The position numbers were made by a program, and so were the translations under genes. DNA of 64,000 bases, taken from contig NZ_JAOZEW010000001.1 of NCBI RefSeq assembly GCF_025847235.1, positions 186,001-250,000 on the forward strand, read 5' to 3'. Below, piece by piece: positions 42,741 to 52,150 of this stretch. Position 1 is the stretch's first letter, and the number at the start of each line of letters is the position of its first letter. This stretch comes from Flavobacterium shii. GTDB taxonomy: Bacteria; Bacteroidota; Bacteroidia; Flavobacteriales; Flavobacteriaceae. Below the pieces are notes generated by a model that worked only from the letters and a program-made list of their open reading frames with translations, did no database searches and had not been told where the DNA came from.

Positions 42741-43244
42741 CTATTTTAGAGAATTTGAAATATCATTTCCTCTAATAAGTATTTTAGGTTCGGTATTCTC
42801 CTTAATCTTTGTTAGAATACTAACAATATCCAAATCTATCCCTTGCAAATTTTCAATTGTATCAGAACTAACTACATCTGTTTTAAATATATATTTTTCG
42901 TCAATTTTATAAGTTCCTACATCATTAAGGATAAGTACACCATTTAATACAAACAGAACCTTTTTGCTTTTACTTTTCGTAAATTTATTTTTAATATCTT
43001 TTAGAGACATCAAATTAATATTTTTTGGATTTTTCGAAGTAATCATTATTCTGCCTGCATAATTAACTGCTTCAATCCTGATTGTATCTTTTATCACATT
43101 AATATTTTTAATTTCGTTTACATCAAAATTTGCAATGGTATTTTTATGTACAAAATTTCCATCCAAAAAATAAGCAGCTTCATTCGTTTGTGAATGTAAC
43201 CCTGTAAACATAAATAGTGAGAACAGTATAAATAGTACTTTCAT
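42741..43244 (-). CDS. Secreted protein of unknown function
   Basis: 167 residues with signal peptide MKVLFILFSLFMFTGLHSQ. The mature part alternates beta-strand-like stretches (NINVIKDTIRIEAVNYAGRIMITSK, KVLFVLNGVLILND). The segment NEIKNINVIKD...GRIMITSK is faintly reminiscent of TonB-receptor plug or CarboxypepD-type secreted domains, but it is too weak to name. No catalytic motif. It lies 48 bases downstream of comM on the same strand without visible relation. Confidence 0.6.
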   Translation of the reverse strand: MKVLFILFSLFMFTGLHSQTNEAAYFLDGNFVHKNTIANFDVNEIKNINVIKDTIRIEAVNYAGRIMITSKNPKNINLMSLKDIKNKFTKSKSKKVLFVLNGVLILNDVGTYKIDEKYIFKTDVVSSDTIENLQGIDLDIVSILTKIKENTEPKILIRGNDISNSLK

Positions 43245-43292
43245 AATTATAATAAGTCGAGAATTGGTTGTTTAAATATACTGTTATTTCCC

Positions 43293-44828
43293 TTACCCCA
43301 ACCAGCCGTCGCGATCTAAACTACGATATTGAATCGCTTCGGCAATATGAGAAGAAATAATATTGGGAGCAGCATCAAGATCGGCTATAGTTCTGGCTAC
43401 TTTCAAAATCCTATCGTAGGCTCTAGCCGAAAGATTAAGGCGTTCCATTGCAGTTTTCAATAATAACTTAGATTGATCATCTAGAACACAGAACTCCCTA
43501 ATTTGTTTTGTATTCATTTGTGCATTGTAATTTATATTCTCAAATTCTTCAAATCGTTTCGACTGGATTTCCCGCCCAGCAGTAACACGTTCTCGAATAT
43601 CTACACTACTTTCGGCCTTATTATCGTCTGATAGTTTTTCAAAAGGAACTGGTGTAACTTCTATATGAATATCTATTCTATCGAGTAAAGGACCAGAAAT
43701 TTTACTTAAATAGCGTTGCATCTCGTGTGGAGAAGATTTTTGAGGTGCGTCGGGATCGTTAAAAAATCCACTCGGACTTGGGTTCATACTCGCCACAAGC
43801 ATAAAAGAAGACGGATATGTTACGGTAAACTTTGCTCTCGAAATAGTCACTTCTCTATCTTCCAGAGGTTGCCGCATTACTTCGAGAACATCCCTTTTAA
43901 ATTCCGGTAACTCATCGAGAAATAAAACACCATTATGTGCCATCGAAATTTCTCCAGGTTGCGGATAACTGCCCCCTCCTACCAATGCCACATTTGAAAT
44001 TGTGTGATGCGGACTACGAAAAGGTCTTTGATTCATTAATCCTACTTCTTTTAATTTTCCAGCAACACTATGAATTTTGGTTGTTTCCAGCGCTTCCCGT
44101 AGAGTCATTGGCGGCAAGATACTTGGTAAGCGCTTGGCAAGCATTGTTTTCCCAGCTCCCGGAGGACCTACAAGAATTATATTATGTCCGCCAGCTGCTG
44201 CAATTTCCATACAACGTTTAATACTCTCCTGCCCTCTTACATCCGAGAAATCAAATTCGGGAAAATCGAGCGTTTTATAAAACTCTGCTCTGGTATCGAT
44301 TGTTGTTGGTTCTAAATTTCCTTTCCCTTCCAGAAAATCTATTACTTCCTGCACATTATCAACTCCATATACATCCAAACCCGCTACAATTGCAGCTTCT
44401 TTTACATTTTGCTTTGGCAGAAAAAAACCTTTATAACCTTCTTCTTTTGCTTTTATGGCTATAGGCAAAGAACCACGGATGGGTTGCAAACTTCCGTCAA
44501 GCGAAAGTTCCCCCATAATAACATACTTATCCAGCTCCAACGCTTTTATCTGATCTGAAGCAACTAATATTCCGATTGCCAAAGTAAGATCATAAGCAGA
44601 ACCTTCCTTACGCAAATCGGCTGGCGCCATGTTTATAGTTATCTTTTTACCGGGCATCTTATAACCGTTATTTTTTAGTGCTGCCGCAATCCTAAAACAG
44701 CTTTCTTTGATTGCACTATCCGGTAAACCTACTAAATGATATCCGATTCCATTATCCATATTCACCTCAACAGTAATCGTTGTGGCTTCTACACCAAAAA
44801 CCGCACTTCCGTATACTTTAACTAACAT
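43293..44828 (-). CDS. comM: YifB/ComM-type Mg-chelatase-like AAA ATPase
   Basis: 511 residues from ATG 44828 (MLVKVYGSAVFGVEATTITVEV); an in-frame extension to 44957 has no homology-like character and is not used. N-terminal Lon-protease-like S5 domain (EGSAYDLTLAIGIL, GELSLDGSLQPIRGSLPIA), then AAA core with Walker A GPPGAGKTMLAKRL near 218, Walker B LFLDELPEF, FRSPHHTISNVALVGGG, and the C-terminal ARAYDRILKVARTIADLD helix. ComM in Vibrio and Haemophilus is a hexameric helicase that drives branch migration in natural transformation; the family is widespread also in species not known to be competent. Confidence 0.93.
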   Translation of the reverse strand: MLVKVYGSAVFGVEATTITVEVNMDNGIGYHLVGLPDSAIKESCFRIAAALKNNGYKMPGKKITINMAPADLRKEGSAYDLTLAIGILVASDQIKALELDKYVIMGELSLDGSLQPIRGSLPIAIKAKEEGYKGFFLPKQNVKEAAIVAGLDVYGVDNVQEVIDFLEGKGNLEPTTIDTRAEFYKTLDFPEFDFSDVRGQESIKRCMEIAAAGGHNIILVGPPGAGKTMLAKRLPSILPPMTLREALETTKIHSVAGKLKEVGLMNQRPFRSPHHTISNVALVGGGSYPQPGEISMAHNGVLFLDELPEFKRDVLEVMRQPLEDREVTISRAKFTVTYPSSFMLVASMNPSPSGFFNDPDAPQKSSPHEMQRYLSKISGPLLDRIDIHIEVTPVPFEKLSDDNKAESSVDIRERVTAGREIQSKRFEEFENINYNAQMNTKQIREFCVLDDQSKLLLKTAMERLNLSARAYDRILKVARTIADLDAAPNIISSHIAEAIQYRSLDRDGWLG

Positions 44829-44874
44829 ATCCCTTTTATTTATGAAAGTAAAAGTATTTAAATATAAATTGAAA

Positions 44875-44917
44875 AAGCACTTGTTTGTAATATTTAAATT
44901 ACAAATAAGTGCTTTTA
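44875..44917 (-). terminator. Terminator of the GNAT gene
   Basis: On the minus strand AAAGCACTTATTTGTAAT pairs with ATTACAAACAAGTGCTTT (one mismatch) and is followed by TTTTC; it lies between the acetyltransferase stop and comM. Confidence 0.7.
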
Positions 44918-44973
44918 TAAAATTCGGTACTTTCGACAAACCATGAAAGTAATTCACAAATCCTGCTTGATAA

Positions 44974-45435
44974 TTATATTTCCTTACGCATCTGTATATA
45001 ATGACTTGTAAAACCTAGTTTTTGATATGCCTTAATTGCCGATTCATTTGCCTGATATACATCCAAGCGAAGTTCGGTAATTTCTCTGGAAGTAGTCCAT
45101 ACAATAAGTCTTTCAATTATTTTATGAATCACACCCAAGCCACGGTATTTAGGATCAACATACATAAATCCTAAATAACCATATTGTACATGTTTAACAA
45201 AAGGTTTTGAATTCTCTATCCTTGCATAACCCAAACCAATAATCTCACCATCTAATTCTGCTACGAGCAGCTCAATATCTGGTGAAGCTATCATTTTATC
45301 AATATCATAATATTTAACATCAGACTCGTTTAATGTTGGATCAAATGGTCTTTCGGCATTAATTAATTCTTGTTCAAAAAAAAGAAGCTTTCCCATATCA
45401 TCAGGGCTAGCACTGCGTATAATTATATTGTTCAT
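44974..45435 (-). CDS. GNAT family N-acetyltransferase
   Basis: 153 residues of a single GNAT domain: beta-4 LLVAELDGEIIGLGYARIE, the acetyl-CoA binding loop GFMYVDPKYRGLGVIHKIIERLI (Q/RxxGxG/A form RGLGV), and the C-terminal LRLDVYQANESAIKAYQKLGFTSHYIQMRK. These are enough for the family; the acyl acceptor cannot be predicted. Single gene, start ATG 45435. Confidence 0.88.
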   Translation of the reverse strand: MNNIIIRSASPDDMGKLLFFEQELINAERPFDPTLNESDVKYYDIDKMIASPDIELLVAELDGEIIGLGYARIENSKPFVKHVQYGYLGFMYVDPKYRGLGVIHKIIERLIVWTTSREITELRLDVYQANESAIKAYQKLGFTSHYIQMRKEI

Positions 45436-45551
45436 TATTATAAATTCTTAACTATTTGTGGAAACTATTAAGCAATGTATCAAAATCTTTTGACAAATAA
45501 AACATCAAAGTAAGTACAACGAAGCAGATTTATCCATGAATAAGCAAATAA

Positions 45552-46931
45552 TTATTTCTTACAATTTACTTCTACATCACCTATCAATTTCTTTAAACCA
45601 TCAATTGAATTTAATTCATAATTTTCAAAAACAATACTTGGACAGTCAACATATTCTGTAAAGTTCTTTTTTAATTTATCGGCTTTTTTATAATCCGTTA
45701 CATAAAGACCTTTCTCTTGATTAGGAAACTTAATAACATATTTATTTTCCGTTTTTGGATCTTTTAATATTAGGTATCCATCCTTTTCATACAAAACTTT
45801 ATAAAACATAGAATAATCTAATATCGAAGTAGTCTCTCCTTTTGCATATAATCCTAAATAAGACTCTTCGACCCCAGTTTTATTAACTGCAAAACGAATA
45901 TTGTTTTTTGAAAAATATTTTTTCCACTCCAGTTTTTTATTTTCATCAAAATATTTCACGCTAACTTCTTTTCCGTAAGCATAATTCGAATTATCATTAT
46001 TAACCAATGGATTTTTAATTTCTTCAAATGATGAACTAATCTGACCGCTTACATGTTTTCCGTCAGCATCAATAACATATCCATTTACATCTGTTAAATT
46101 AATTGAGTTTTTTAAAGCCTCTTTGTATTTCTCTCTAATAACTTCCTTATTAGCTTCATTTACCGCATTAACCTGATGCCCTAATTCATATCCATTAGAT
46201 AATAAGTTAATAACTATTTTCATAGCATTAGGGTCTTTATCAATCGCAATATTTGAGGCTATTTTTTCTATATCAACTTTTACTATTTTTTTATCAAAAG
46301 TTGATAATTCTTTTACACCACCGAAGCCCATTATTACTGTTTCTATTTTTCCAACTGTCTTTTTATCTAAATCAAAAACTTCATACTGATAGTTTAAAAA
46401 ATCTCCTTGTGACGTATAAATTTTCCTTGCGATGTTCCCTATTAATTCAGAATCACCACCTTTAGTAATTTCTCCTGCATTATTTATTTTTATGTTTAAA
46501 GTTGTAGCAATTTTATTTCCAGCTTCAGCTTGTAAACAACCATATTTTTCTAATAAATTTGAAGGCACTCCAAAAAACTCTTCCAATTTATTGATATCAA
46601 TACCTTGATCTGTAATAATTTTTTTAGACATTAAAGATTGCACAATACTTCTATCTACATTAAAAGGAGAGAATTTTTCGAAATCTAAATAATTGGTGTT
46701 TTTATCATTTAAAACTTCAATGAAAGCAAATCCATTCTCTGTACATTTTTTTAATTTTGCACTAATTGAAGTTGTCCCATCCAAGTTTGTAATTTTATAA
46801 TTCCCTAATTTACCCTCCATTTTAGCTATTACTTTTGCATCAAGAAGAATCTCACCTTTTTTTACTTTTATTTCCTGAGAAAAGACCAAATGAACAGATA
46901 ATAAGAGTACTAAGAGTAATTTTTGTTTCAT
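45552..46931 (-). CDS. Large secreted protein of unknown function
   Basis: 459 residues with signal peptide MKQKLLLVLLLSVHLVFSQ. I recognise no family. The first part (VKKGEILLDAKVIAKMEGK ... YKITNLDGTTSISA) is beta-rich; the middle is mixed (FDLDKKTVGKIETVIMGFGGVKE); the stretch VNGYVIDADGKHVSGQISSSFEEI resembles a short beta-sandwich repeat; the C-terminus has two Cys (YVDCPS, VEVNCKK) and one earlier (KYGCLQ). No metal or catalytic motif. Single gene with 115 bases of AT-rich sequence on its 3' side and no clear terminator. Confidence 0.6.
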   Translation of the reverse strand: MKQKLLLVLLLSVHLVFSQEIKVKKGEILLDAKVIAKMEGKLGNYKITNLDGTTSISAKLKKCTENGFAFIEVLNDKNTNYLDFEKFSPFNVDRSIVQSLMSKKIITDQGIDINKLEEFFGVPSNLLEKYGCLQAEAGNKIATTLNIKINNAGEITKGGDSELIGNIARKIYTSQGDFLNYQYEVFDLDKKTVGKIETVIMGFGGVKELSTFDKKIVKVDIEKIASNIAIDKDPNAMKIVINLLSNGYELGHQVNAVNEANKEVIREKYKEALKNSINLTDVNGYVIDADGKHVSGQISSSFEEIKNPLVNNDNSNYAYGKEVSVKYFDENKKLEWKKYFSKNNIRFAVNKTGVEESYLGLYAKGETTSILDYSMFYKVLYEKDGYLILKDPKTENKYVIKFPNQEKGLYVTDYKKADKLKKNFTEYVDCPSIVFENYELNSIDGLKKLIGDVEVNCKK

Positions 46932-47224
46932 AATTTTTGTTTGTATTTATTTTTTTTAGACGCTAATAATAATCAGGATAAAAAGATCGAAAATCGAGTA
47001 GTATAACCTTACACAACCACATTTAAACCTACATTATTGGCTAAAATATTATTATTATTTTAATTATCCCTTGTAACTTATCAGCAAAAAAAATATAATA
47101 TCGATCTTTCAATAATAATTCTGTTCTGATATTCTAAAAATCAAACATATACACATGAAATTAAAAACCGAAATTATATTGTAACATTAATTACTTTAGT
47201 GTGTCTACTATAAAAACACAAAAG

Positions 47225-48652
47225 ATGAATTGGTTAAATAAAACACTTCTACTATTATTACTTTTTTCGATTACTATATGTTCTGCACAATCAATTAAAA
47301 ATTCTGCAAACGATACTCCAAAAGTCATTGAGTTTGCACTTTTAAAACAAGACTTTATAATTTTTAGAAACCAATTACAAAAACCATATCCTTCCTTATA
47401 TCGCTTTAACAGCAAAAAAAATGTCGATAAGTTATTCGATAATTATTTTTCTTCGATAGATAAGAATACAACACAAATAGAATTTTTGGCCGAAATAAAA
47501 CTCCTATTAAGTTACTTACAAGATGGTCATTTTTATGGTGGTGCAGAAGAGGATCTAAAACAATATTTTGATGAAAAAGCAAAAGTTTTTCCGCTAAAAA
47601 TCAGGTTCATAAAAGATAATGCTTACGTAGTTTGTAGTAAAAAAGAAAGTCTGTTACCCGAAACTCAAATTTTAAGCATCAACAATGTACCAATAAAGGA
47701 AATCAAGGAAAAAATATTTCAATATATCGTATCTGATGGTAAAATCGAAACCAAAAAATATTGGATACTAAACAATAACTTTTGGTTCTACTATAGATTA
47801 GTTTATGGTGAGCAGCCAACTTTTAAGATTGAATATAAATCTGAAAACAAAAAAATCAAAACGATTAATCTCGATGCCGAACTTCATAAAAATACTGAAT
47901 GCGAAACTCCTAAATCAGATCCTGAAAAATATTTACAATTAGATTATAAAAAAGAAGGTATTGCTTTACTAACCATCAAAACTTTTAATGGAGAAATATT
48001 CGACCAAACAAAAGAAAATTACATTCAGTTCTTAGAACAATCTTTTAAAGAAATTAAAAATAAAAAAATAGATAAACTAATAATCGATGTAAGAGGAAAC
48101 GGCGGCGGAAGAGACACCTATGGTTCGTTATTGTATTCGTATCTTACAAATGCTCCATTCGAATATTATACTTCTCTGGAAAGCGCTTCGCAAAAGTTAA
48201 CTAAAGACAACCTGAATAGTTATATACCACCTGAGAATTCATCAGAAGATAATTTTAGAGGTAGAAATAATCTGATCACTCAAAAACCAAGTGAAAACAA
48301 TTACGCAGGTAAAGTTTATATTTTAATTGATGGAATGAGTTTTTCGACTACGGCTGAATTTTGCGCTATTGCAAAAAGCAATGATAGAGCAACATTTATC
48401 GGAGAAGAAACTGGAGGAGGATATTTTGGGAATACCTCTGGGAATGCAGTAGAATTAGTTTTACCAAACACCAAAATTTATATTTCGATACCTACAACTC
48501 AATATGTATTGGCAGTTAAAAAAGATAGATATAGCAACCGAGGTATTTTCCCTGATTATGAAGCAACCCCAACAATTAATGACTATATCCAAAAGAAAGA
48601 TGTACCGCTGGATTTAGCAATAAAATTAGCTGACGAAAGCAACAAGAAATAA
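47225..48652 (+). CDS. S41 family (C-terminal processing type) secreted peptidase
   Basis: 475 residues from ATG 47225 (MNWLNKTLLLLLLFSITICSAQ, a signal peptide); a GTG eight codons upstream would spoil the signal. Order: N-terminal helical region, PDZ-like stretch ILSINNVPIKEIKEKIFQYI (about 155), and the S41 protease core with IALLTIKTFNG, LIIDVRGNGGGRDTYGSLL, the nucleophile segment DGMSFSTTAEFCAIAKSN (near 385, Ser in FSTTAEF) and GEETGGGYFGNTSG. It likely cleaves peptides or protein tails in the envelope. A DUF4440-type gene follows 26 bases later, so they may form an operon. Confidence 0.87.
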   Translation: MNWLNKTLLLLLLFSITICSAQSIKNSANDTPKVIEFALLKQDFIIFRNQLQKPYPSLYRFNSKKNVDKLFDNYFSSIDKNTTQIEFLAEIKLLLSYLQDGHFYGGAEEDLKQYFDEKAKVFPLKIRFIKDNAYVVCSKKESLLPETQILSINNVPIKEIKEKIFQYIVSDGKIETKKYWILNNNFWFYYRLVYGEQPTFKIEYKSENKKIKTINLDAELHKNTECETPKSDPEKYLQLDYKKEGIALLTIKTFNGEIFDQTKENYIQFLEQSFKEIKNKKIDKLIIDVRGNGGGRDTYGSLLYSYLTNAPFEYYTSLESASQKLTKDNLNSYIPPENSSEDNFRGRNNLITQKPSENNYAGKVYILIDGMSFSTTAEFCAIAKSNDRATFIGEETGGGYFGNTSGNAVELVLPNTKIYISIPTTQYVLAVKKDRYSNRGIFPDYEATPTINDYIQKKDVPLDLAIKLADESNKK

Positions 48653-48678
48653 TTTAATATAATTTCAAAACCAGAAAG

Positions 48679-49191
48679 ATGCCAAACAAAATCCTTACCC
48701 TTTTACTACTTTCTGTACTTTCTGTAAGTACAACTTTTGCACAGAAAACCAAAAAACAGAAAAAAAACACTTCTAATTCAAAAAACGAATTGTATTATGA
48801 GATAAAAAAAGCCGATAGCACTTTATTTGCTGCCTTTAATAGATGTGATACTGTAGCCTACAAAAAGTTCTTTGTAGATGATTTAGAATTTTATCATGAT
48901 CTAGGAGGTTTAACAACTTCTTTTAAAAGCGAATTGGCTTCATTTAAGGAAATGTGCGCCAGAGGAAGTAATATAAGGAGAGAACTTGTAGAGAATAGTC
49001 TGGAAGTTTATCCAATTAAAAATTATGGCGCGGTCGAAATAGCAGTTCATAACTTTTATCATACCAATAAAGGAGAAAAAGAAAAACCAAGCGGAACGTA
49101 TAAGTTTATTCATGTTTGGCAACATAAAGATGGAGAATGGAGAATCTCAAGAATAATTAGCTACGGACATGATAGTATGAAAAATGATTAA
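48679..49191 (+). CDS. Secreted NTF2-like (DUF4440) protein
   Basis: 170 residues: signal peptide ending TTFAQ, a basic linker (KTKKQKKNTSNSK), then one NTF2-like cone domain: IKKADSTLFAAFNRCDTVAYKKFFVDDLEFYHDLGG ... AVEIAVHNFYHTNKGEKEKPSGTYKFIHVWQHKDGEWRISRIISYGH. The family binds small molecules or acts as a simple enzyme scaffold; no specific catalytic set is visible. It lies 26 bases after the S41 peptidase and is probably co-transcribed. Confidence 0.85.
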   Translation: MPNKILTLLLLSVLSVSTTFAQKTKKQKKNTSNSKNELYYEIKKADSTLFAAFNRCDTVAYKKFFVDDLEFYHDLGGLTTSFKSELASFKEMCARGSNIRRELVENSLEVYPIKNYGAVEIAVHNFYHTNKGEKEKPSGTYKFIHVWQHKDGEWRISRIISYGHDSMKND

Positions 49192-49383
49192 ATTTAATAC
49201 ATTAATCTGATTCATAAAGTATTATCTAAAACATAGAATTCATATAAAAAAGAAAGCAAAAAAAGAAATACATTTCTTTCACATAGCTATCTATGTGCTT
49301 TTTAAACCTTTTTGCAGCGCACAAAATCTATGTTTCTATGTGTTAGAATTAAATAATCAACACTCTCCTATCTCTGATTTTAA

Positions 49384-49391
49384 TAACTTTG
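49384..49391 (+). promoter_or_regulatory. -7 box of the HD nucleotidase gene
   Basis: TAACTTTG matches TAnnTTTG, 32 bases before the ATG at 49423. Confidence 0.4.
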
Positions 49392-49422
49392 TTATCATTA
49401 CACAACTTAAAAAAATACCAAG

Positions 49423-50022
49423 ATGCAAACTGATAGTTTATTAAAACAAGTAAATTTCATTAAAGAGATTGATAAGGTAAAATACATTCAGCGCAAAACT
49501 AAATTATTCAATAGCGACAGAAACGAAAATGACGCTGAACACAGCTGGCATTTGGCAATGATGACAATTGTATTAGCCGAACATTCGAATGTGCCTATTG
49601 ATGTTCTTAAAGTTCTTAAAATGGTTTTGATACACGACATCGTTGAGATTGATGCTGGTGATACTTTTATCTATGATACTGTAAAAAATCACGATAATAC
49701 CGATGAAGAACGTATTGCTGCTGAACGAATTTTTGGGCTTTTGCCAAAAGAACAAGCTCAGGAATTTATTGCAATTTGGGAAGAATTTGAAGCTGGATTA
49801 ACTAATGAAGCCAAATTTGCAAAATCAATGGACAGATTCGAGCCATTATTACAAAACACATCCAATAATGGAGGAACCTGGAAAGAATTTAATGTAGATT
49901 ATGAAAAAGTTTACGACAAGAAAAAAGTCATTAAAGAAGGTTCTACTTCAATTTGGAATTACGCCGAGAATTTAATTAACGAAAGTGTAGAAAAAGGGAT
50001 TCTCACGAAAAATAAAAATTAA
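49423..50022 (+). CDS. HD-domain hydrolase, YfbR/HDDC2-like 5'-deoxynucleotidase
   Basis: 199 residues, all-alpha HD domain. The motifs are NENDAEHSWHLAMMTIVLAEH (first metal His and the HSWH typical of YfbR/HDDC2), MVLIHDIVEIDAGDTFIYD (HD pair and the ExxxGD continuation), and FAKSMDRFEPLL (last Asp). YfbR removes phosphate from deoxynucleoside 5'-monophosphates; HDDC2 relatives do the same. No signal peptide, so cytosolic. Single gene. Confidence 0.88.
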   Translation: MQTDSLLKQVNFIKEIDKVKYIQRKTKLFNSDRNENDAEHSWHLAMMTIVLAEHSNVPIDVLKVLKMVLIHDIVEIDAGDTFIYDTVKNHDNTDEERIAAERIFGLLPKEQAQEFIAIWEEFEAGLTNEAKFAKSMDRFEPLLQNTSNNGGTWKEFNVDYEKVYDKKKVIKEGSTSIWNYAENLINESVEKGILTKNKN

Positions 50023-50465
50023 GTTTTGTTTTGGTCATACATTAAAAGATTTTTTTACCATTAAGAGATTAAGAAAAATTAAGCTTAGCTTTAATAAAGT
50101 TTAATCTCTATTTTTTTGTCATATCGGCATAAAAGGATTCTAAACTTTGCGGTCTATGCGTATCCCTTAGCGAACTTTACGGTTAATCCCTTTTTCTCCC
50201 TCATAAAATCAATAAAATTGACCCGCTCCCTATTTGCCCAAAATAAAATAAGCGGGTTCTTTTAGCCAATTTCCGGTTATTTATCCTTAATTTGCGAAAA
50301 TATCCATCATTTTTTAGTCAAAAATCTCATTTACTCATTTATCAAATGTGATTTTACCTTTTGGGAATCAGACTAAAAACATACCAATTTGCAATTCATA
50401 TTGCATCTTTTGCCTTTCGAAAAAATTTCATAATCGGGCACAAATAATCTAAAAAGAATAACAAA
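50023..50465. other. Intergenic region, no gene seen
   Basis: 443 bases. It contains degenerate AT-rich inverted stretches (AGATTAAG...CTTTAATAAAGTTTAATCT) and a possible terminator ACCCGCT/AGCGGGT followed by TTCTTTT at 50221-50262, pointing away from the HD gene 200 bases upstream. Short open frames here have no coding character. Confidence 0.5.
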
Positions 50466-50900
50466 ATGGAATTCAAAATAATTACTCCTGAACAAGGAGA
50501 GGATAAAACATTTACTAATGAATTAATCGCTAAATTTCTGTATACGCATCTGGAACAATATGGCGATACAATCGAAGATATACTTAAAGCTATTGCATAT
50601 ACAATGAATCCTGCAAAAGGCGGAAAAATTGTCCTTGCTTTAGAAGAAGAAAAGATTGTAGGAGCTTGTGTTTTAAACAATACAGGAATGAAAGATTATA
50701 TTCCCGAAAACATATTGGTATATATTGCAGTCGACAAAAGCCAAAGAGGAAAAGGTTACGGAAAGAAACTCATGCAAAAAGTAATAGATGTTGCCGAAGG
50801 GAATATTGCATTACATGTTGAGCCAGACAATCCAGCCAAAATTCTATACGAGAAACTAGGTTTTACGAATAAATACCTGGAAATGCGTTTGATTAAATAA
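50466..50900 (+). CDS. GNAT family N-acetyltransferase
   Basis: 144 residues, one GNAT domain: GKIVLALEEEKIVGACVLNNTG (beta-4), the acetyl-CoA loop VAVDKSQRGKGYGKKLMQKVIDVAEG in the form QRGKGYG, and LHVEPDNPAKILYEKLGFTNKYLEMRLIK at the end. Acceptor unknown. The PLP-dependent racemase gene begins 39 bases downstream on the same strand, so the two probably form an operon. Confidence 0.88.
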   Translation: MEFKIITPEQGEDKTFTNELIAKFLYTHLEQYGDTIEDILKAIAYTMNPAKGGKIVLALEEEKIVGACVLNNTGMKDYIPENILVYIAVDKSQRGKGYGKKLMQKVIDVAEGNIALHVEPDNPAKILYEKLGFTNKYLEMRLIK

Positions 50901-50939
50901 ACCTCTACTAGAATTTAAAATAAAAAAGAAAAGAACGCA

Positions 50940-52013
50940 ATGGCATTCATCAAATTATACCGCAAAAAACTAGAGGAGAATTATACTTTTCTAAACAACA
51001 TTTTCATTTCCAAAAATATTAAATGGGGTGTTGTATCAAAGCTTTTATGCGGTAACAAAATATATCTTAAAGAGATAATTGCTTTGGGCGTTACCGAAAT
51101 TCATGATTCACGAGTTAGTAACTTAAGAAAAATTAAAGCATTAGACCCAAACATTCAAACCGTATATATTAAACCGCCCGCAAAACGAAGCATCGAAAGT
51201 ATTGTAAAATATGCCGATGTTAGTTTTAACACCGAGATTTATACCATACAAATGCTTTCGGCCGAAGCGCAGAAACAAAATAAAATCCATAAAATCATTG
51301 TGATGATTGAAATGGGTGATTTACGCGAAGGCGTTATGGGAGAAGATTTAATCGAATTTTATGGACAAGTTTTAAATTTACCAAACATAGAAATTCTTGG
51401 TATTGGCACCAACCTCAATTGCTTGAGCGGTGTAATGCCTACTCAGGATAAACTGATACAATTAAGTTTATACAAACAACTTATCGAAGCCAAATTTAAT
51501 ATTAGTATTCCGTGGGTTTCTGGAGGAACTTCGGTTGCGCTACCTTTAATTATAAAGAATGCAAGACCAATGGAAGTAAATCATTTTAGGATTGGTGAAG
51601 CATTATTCTTTGGGAAAGATTTGTTTACTGGAGAAACTATCGAAGGAATGCACAACGATGTTTTCAAACTTTATACAGAGATTATCGAAATAACCGAAAA
51701 ACCAGATATCCCAACAGGAGAATTAGGCGAAAATGTAGCAGGAAATACTTTTTCTATGAATGATACCGAAGATTTTGGCGGTACTTCCTTACGCGCAATT
51801 CTAGATATTGGTTTACTGGATATGCAACCGCAATACTTAGAATCTGATGATGCCGAAATAACCATTGTCGATGCTAGCTCGGATATGTTAGTTATCGATA
51901 TTTCTAATTCCAAAAAGAAATACAAAATTGGAGATCTAGTGTCATTTAACATTAAATATATGGGTGCCTTATATCTTTTAAATTCCGATTATATCGAAAA
52001 AACAATAGAGTAG
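50940..52013 (+). CDS. Alanine racemase-like PLP enzyme (ornithine/amino-acid racemase family)
   Basis: 357 residues: a fold-type III PLP barrel starting FIKLYRKKLEENYTFLNNIF, with the PLP Lys in WGVVSKLLCGN near 38. Further segments: VTEIHDSRVSNLRKI, VMIEMGDLREGVM (family-specific), GIGTNLNCLSGVMPT, WVSGGTSVALPLI and FRIGEALFFGKDLFTG. This is the YhfX/ornithine-racemase (Orr) type, not the canonical Alr, because the classic alr motifs for the second catalytic Tyr are absent. Substrate unknown. It follows a GNAT gene at 39 bases. Confidence 0.85.
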   Translation: MAFIKLYRKKLEENYTFLNNIFISKNIKWGVVSKLLCGNKIYLKEIIALGVTEIHDSRVSNLRKIKALDPNIQTVYIKPPAKRSIESIVKYADVSFNTEIYTIQMLSAEAQKQNKIHKIIVMIEMGDLREGVMGEDLIEFYGQVLNLPNIEILGIGTNLNCLSGVMPTQDKLIQLSLYKQLIEAKFNISIPWVSGGTSVALPLIIKNARPMEVNHFRIGEALFFGKDLFTGETIEGMHNDVFKLYTEIIEITEKPDIPTGELGENVAGNTFSMNDTEDFGGTSLRAILDIGLLDMQPQYLESDDAEITIVDASSDMLVIDISNSKKKYKIGDLVSFNIKYMGALYLLNSDYIEKTIE

Positions 52014-52025
52014 ATTATAAAAAAG

Positions 52026-52108
52026 TTAACCATATAAGAAATGTAAGTTCATTTAAGTTTCACACTAATTAGCATACTTATGTTTGCTTACATTTCTTAT
52101 ATGGTTAA
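52026..52108. repeat. Long perfect inverted repeat
   Basis: 22-base arms, 52026-52047 and 52087-52108 (TTAACCATATAAGAAATGTA AG and its exact complement), separated by 39 bases. A shortened relative is at 16014-16041. Sits between convergent racemase and RidA genes and may serve as terminator, but its T-run is poor, so a repeat element is more likely. Confidence 0.8.
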
Positions 52109-52150
52109 AATAATCTCACAGAATTAAATAATTCTTTTGTGTCTATTTTT

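Noticed and set aside
44829..44957. N-terminal extension of ComM
   Set aside because: The extra 43 residues overlap a terminator hairpin of the upstream gene, and the family N-terminus begins at MLVKVYGSAVFG.
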